Source: Candidatus Nitrosopolaris rasttigaisensis (lineage in GTDB: Archaea > Thermoproteota > Nitrososphaeria > Nitrososphaerales > Nitrososphaeraceae). Taken from it: DNA of 5,812 nucleotides. Positions 4,963 to 5,812 of the stretch are shown here, piece after piece (position 1 is the first letter of the stretch; each line of letters starts with the position of its first letter). The notes under the pieces were generated by a model, which was not told the origin of the DNA, made no database searches, and saw nothing but the letters and a program-made list of their open reading frames with translations. A program made the position numbers and the translations under genes. The stretch is taken from contig CAKOFP010000125.1 of assembly GCA_933226995.1 (NCBI GenBank), positions 1 through 5,812 on the forward strand. Reading direction: 5' to 3'.

Positions 4963-4986
4963 ATCGATAAATACTAATGTATCGAT
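4963..4986 (+). promoter_or_regulatory. Cupredoxin promoter: TATA box inside an inverted repeat
   Basis: ATAAATAC (4967-4974) lies 23-30 nt before ATG 4997, ideal for a leaderless transcript. It sits within a 7-bp inverted repeat, ATCGATA (4963-4969) and TATCGAT (4980-4986), spaced by 10 nt. A dimeric protein bound to this repeat would block TBP, so this is a candidate repressor operator separate from the palindrome at 4929-4947. Confidence 0.5.
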
Positions 4987-4996
4987 CAACCTTCTA

Positions 4997-5671
4997 ATGG
5001 CAAGACCTTCGTCAGTATTGATAATGCTATTTGCGACAATAGCGGTTCTAGTAACAGCAGTCATGATACCGCTGAATCATCTCACATCAGCACAAAATAA
5101 TTCAAATGCATCAACAACTACAACACAATCTAGCGCAACGGCCAAGGTCCAAGCTGGAGGAGGAAATAACACTCTTCCGTATGATGCATTCTATCCAAAG
5201 CAAATACAAATTAGCCCCGGACAAAGTGTAAGCTGGTATAATGCGGCAAAGGTAGGAGAGCCACATACTGTTACCTTCGTTCTGGATAACAAAACAAAGG
5301 CACAATTAAGTGCACCATTTTCTGTCAAGAATTCATCTAGTTTTATGTCTATACCTCCTAGTTCTAATAGTGAACCCGTCTTATTGGCAAACCAACAAAA
5401 TCCTTCCATGACCATGATCATGGGATCTAACGCAAGAGCATCGAGCCCAAATGTGATTGATTCTACAGGTAAAATAGTCCATTTTAGCTCTAATGCCGCT
5501 TATTCTGTGAAAAGCAATGAAAAATTTATCAATTCTGGTCTGCTCTTTCCCAAGGGAAAGGGACCACCAAATGGCAGCACCTCATTTACATTGACATTTG
5601 AAAAAGCAGGAACATACAATTACTATTGTAAATTACACCCGTGGATGAAAGGCAAGGTTTTAGTGAAGTAG
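4997..5671 (+). CDS. Exported plastocyanin-like type-1 copper protein
   Basis: A 224-residue blue-copper (cupredoxin) protein. Residues 1-32 are a signal peptide or membrane anchor: MARPSS, a hydrophobic core at about 7-25, and a likely cut near LTSA-QNN. A Ser/Thr/Asn/Gln linker follows to about 58, then one cupredoxin domain. It contains the strand QIQISPGQSVSWYN and copper ligand H90 in GEPHTVTF. The C-terminal FEKAGTYNYYCKLHPWMKGK has C211-x2-H214-x2-M217, which completes a type-1 site (His-Cys-His-Met). A 90-residue insertion rich in S, N and P separates the first His from the others, longer than in classical plastocyanin. It would act outside the membrane as an electron carrier; such proteins are numerous in ammonia-oxidising archaea, where copper carriers replace cytochromes c. 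The frame is open to 4841, but ATG 4997 gives the signal peptide and matches the TATA spacing. Confidence 0.9.
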   Translation: MARPSSVLIMLFATIAVLVTAVMIPLNHLTSAQNNSNASTTTTQSSATAKVQAGGGNNTLPYDAFYPKQIQISPGQSVSWYNAAKVGEPHTVTFVLDNKTKAQLSAPFSVKNSSSFMSIPPSSNSEPVLLANQQNPSMTMIMGSNARASSPNVIDSTGKIVHFSSNAAYSVKSNEKFINSGLLFPKGKGPPNGSTSFTLTFEKAGTYNYYCKLHPWMKGKVLVK

Positions 5672-5693
5672 TGTGGATTGGCTTACAAATACT

Positions 5694-5700
5694 AAAAAAA
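5694..5700 (-). terminator. T-tract terminator for the right-edge gene
   Basis: Seven consecutive A's on the + strand give a T7 run on the minus strand 24 nt past the TAA at 5724-5726. T tracts are the main archaeal termination signal. It supports a minus-strand gene ending at 5724 and lies 23 nt past the convergent cupredoxin stop. Confidence 0.4.
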
Positions 5701-5723
5701 GAGAGGGCACCTTCACTCGCAAA

Positions 5724-5812
5724 TTAATCAAATATTTCCGTAGCTTCTTCCTTAGAAGCTCCAAGTAACACTCAATCCAAGTCTTCTCCAAAAGTCATGC
5801 CGCTTGGTGCTG
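5724..5812 (-). pseudogene. C-terminus of an unidentified minus-strand gene (partial)
   Basis: The minus strand from the right edge reads APSGMTFGEDLD, then an in-frame TGA (5772-5774), then VLLGASKEEATEIFD and TAA (5724-5726). Both pieces look coding, stay in one frame and end before a T7 tract. The TGA may therefore be a TGG (Trp) codon changed by mutation or sequencing error; or else the protein simply ends at DLD and the rest is chance. A 7-bp inverted repeat (AGCTTCT at 5742-5748, AGAAGCT at 5754-5760) falls in the tail. Too little is present to name a family. Confidence 0.35.

Noticed and set aside
4696..5064. Full 122-residue version of the minus-strand zinc-ribbon ORF
   Set aside because: Its N-terminal two thirds is antisense to the cupredoxin promoter and signal-peptide region; only the last 41 residues carry a motif.
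5111..5421. Two minus-strand ORFs (5111-5305 and 5191-5421)
   Set aside because: Both are antisense to the well-supported cupredoxin gene and have no motif of their own.
1894..5605. 18-nt exact direct repeat ACATTGACATTTGAAAAA at 1894-1911 and 5588-5605
   Set aside because: One copy is inside the cupredoxin coding sequence (LTFEK) and the other is in the gap after the phosphatase, with no similarity around it. No common role is apparent, so coincidence is the simplest reading despite the length.

Overview
The window is A+T-rich and looks archaeal, most likely from an ammonia-oxidising Nitrososphaeria (Thaumarchaeota) of the Nitrosocosmicus type. This is inference from three things: TATA-like boxes about 23-34 nt before likely start codons with little or no leader and no clear Shine-Dalgarno sites; very small zinc-binding and membrane proteins; and an exported single-domain cupredoxin beside a prohibitin-like SPFH protein, a gene style common in that group. 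No rRNA, tRNA, CRISPR array or insertion sequence was found.

Layout. Positions 1-97 hold a hairpin that probably terminates the minus-strand SnoaL/NTF2-like gene at 98-532. A 3' remnant of a zinc-dependent alcohol dehydrogenase (551-805, +) abuts that gene head to head. After about 350 nt of poorly explained sequence come a 58-aa two-helix membrane protein (1162-1338, -), a 59-aa zinc-ribbon protein (1663-1842, +) and a 129-aa dual-specificity-type phosphatase (1915-2304, -). A gene-poor kilobase follows (2305-3327), ending in the promoter of a prohibitin-family gene (3328-4340, +) that is split by a one-base frame break. Next are a 56-aa C2H2 zinc-finger gene (4530-4699, +) that reads correctly only after a -1 shift at an A7 run, and a 41-aa zinc-ribbon ORF (4696-4821, -) that overlaps its end by 4 nt. 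An exported type-1 copper protein (4997-5671, +) comes next. The right edge holds the C-terminus of a minus-strand gene with an apparent in-frame TGA.

What ties it together. The clearest unexplained signal is a 20-bp sequence containing a near-perfect palindrome (TACATTCG-W-CGAATGTA). It occurs twice in opposite orientation: once just upstream of a TATA box before the SPFH gene, and once between the zinc-ribbon and cupredoxin promoters. It looks like one regulator's operator linking a membrane-scaffold protein with a surface copper protein. A second inverted repeat brackets the cupredoxin TATA box.

Two genes carry frame breaks of the same sense and a third may carry a nonsense codon. They could be real pseudogenes, recoding sites or indel errors in the assembly. 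The zinc-finger site, A AAA AAC, is also the classic -1 slippery heptamer, so it deserves checking first.
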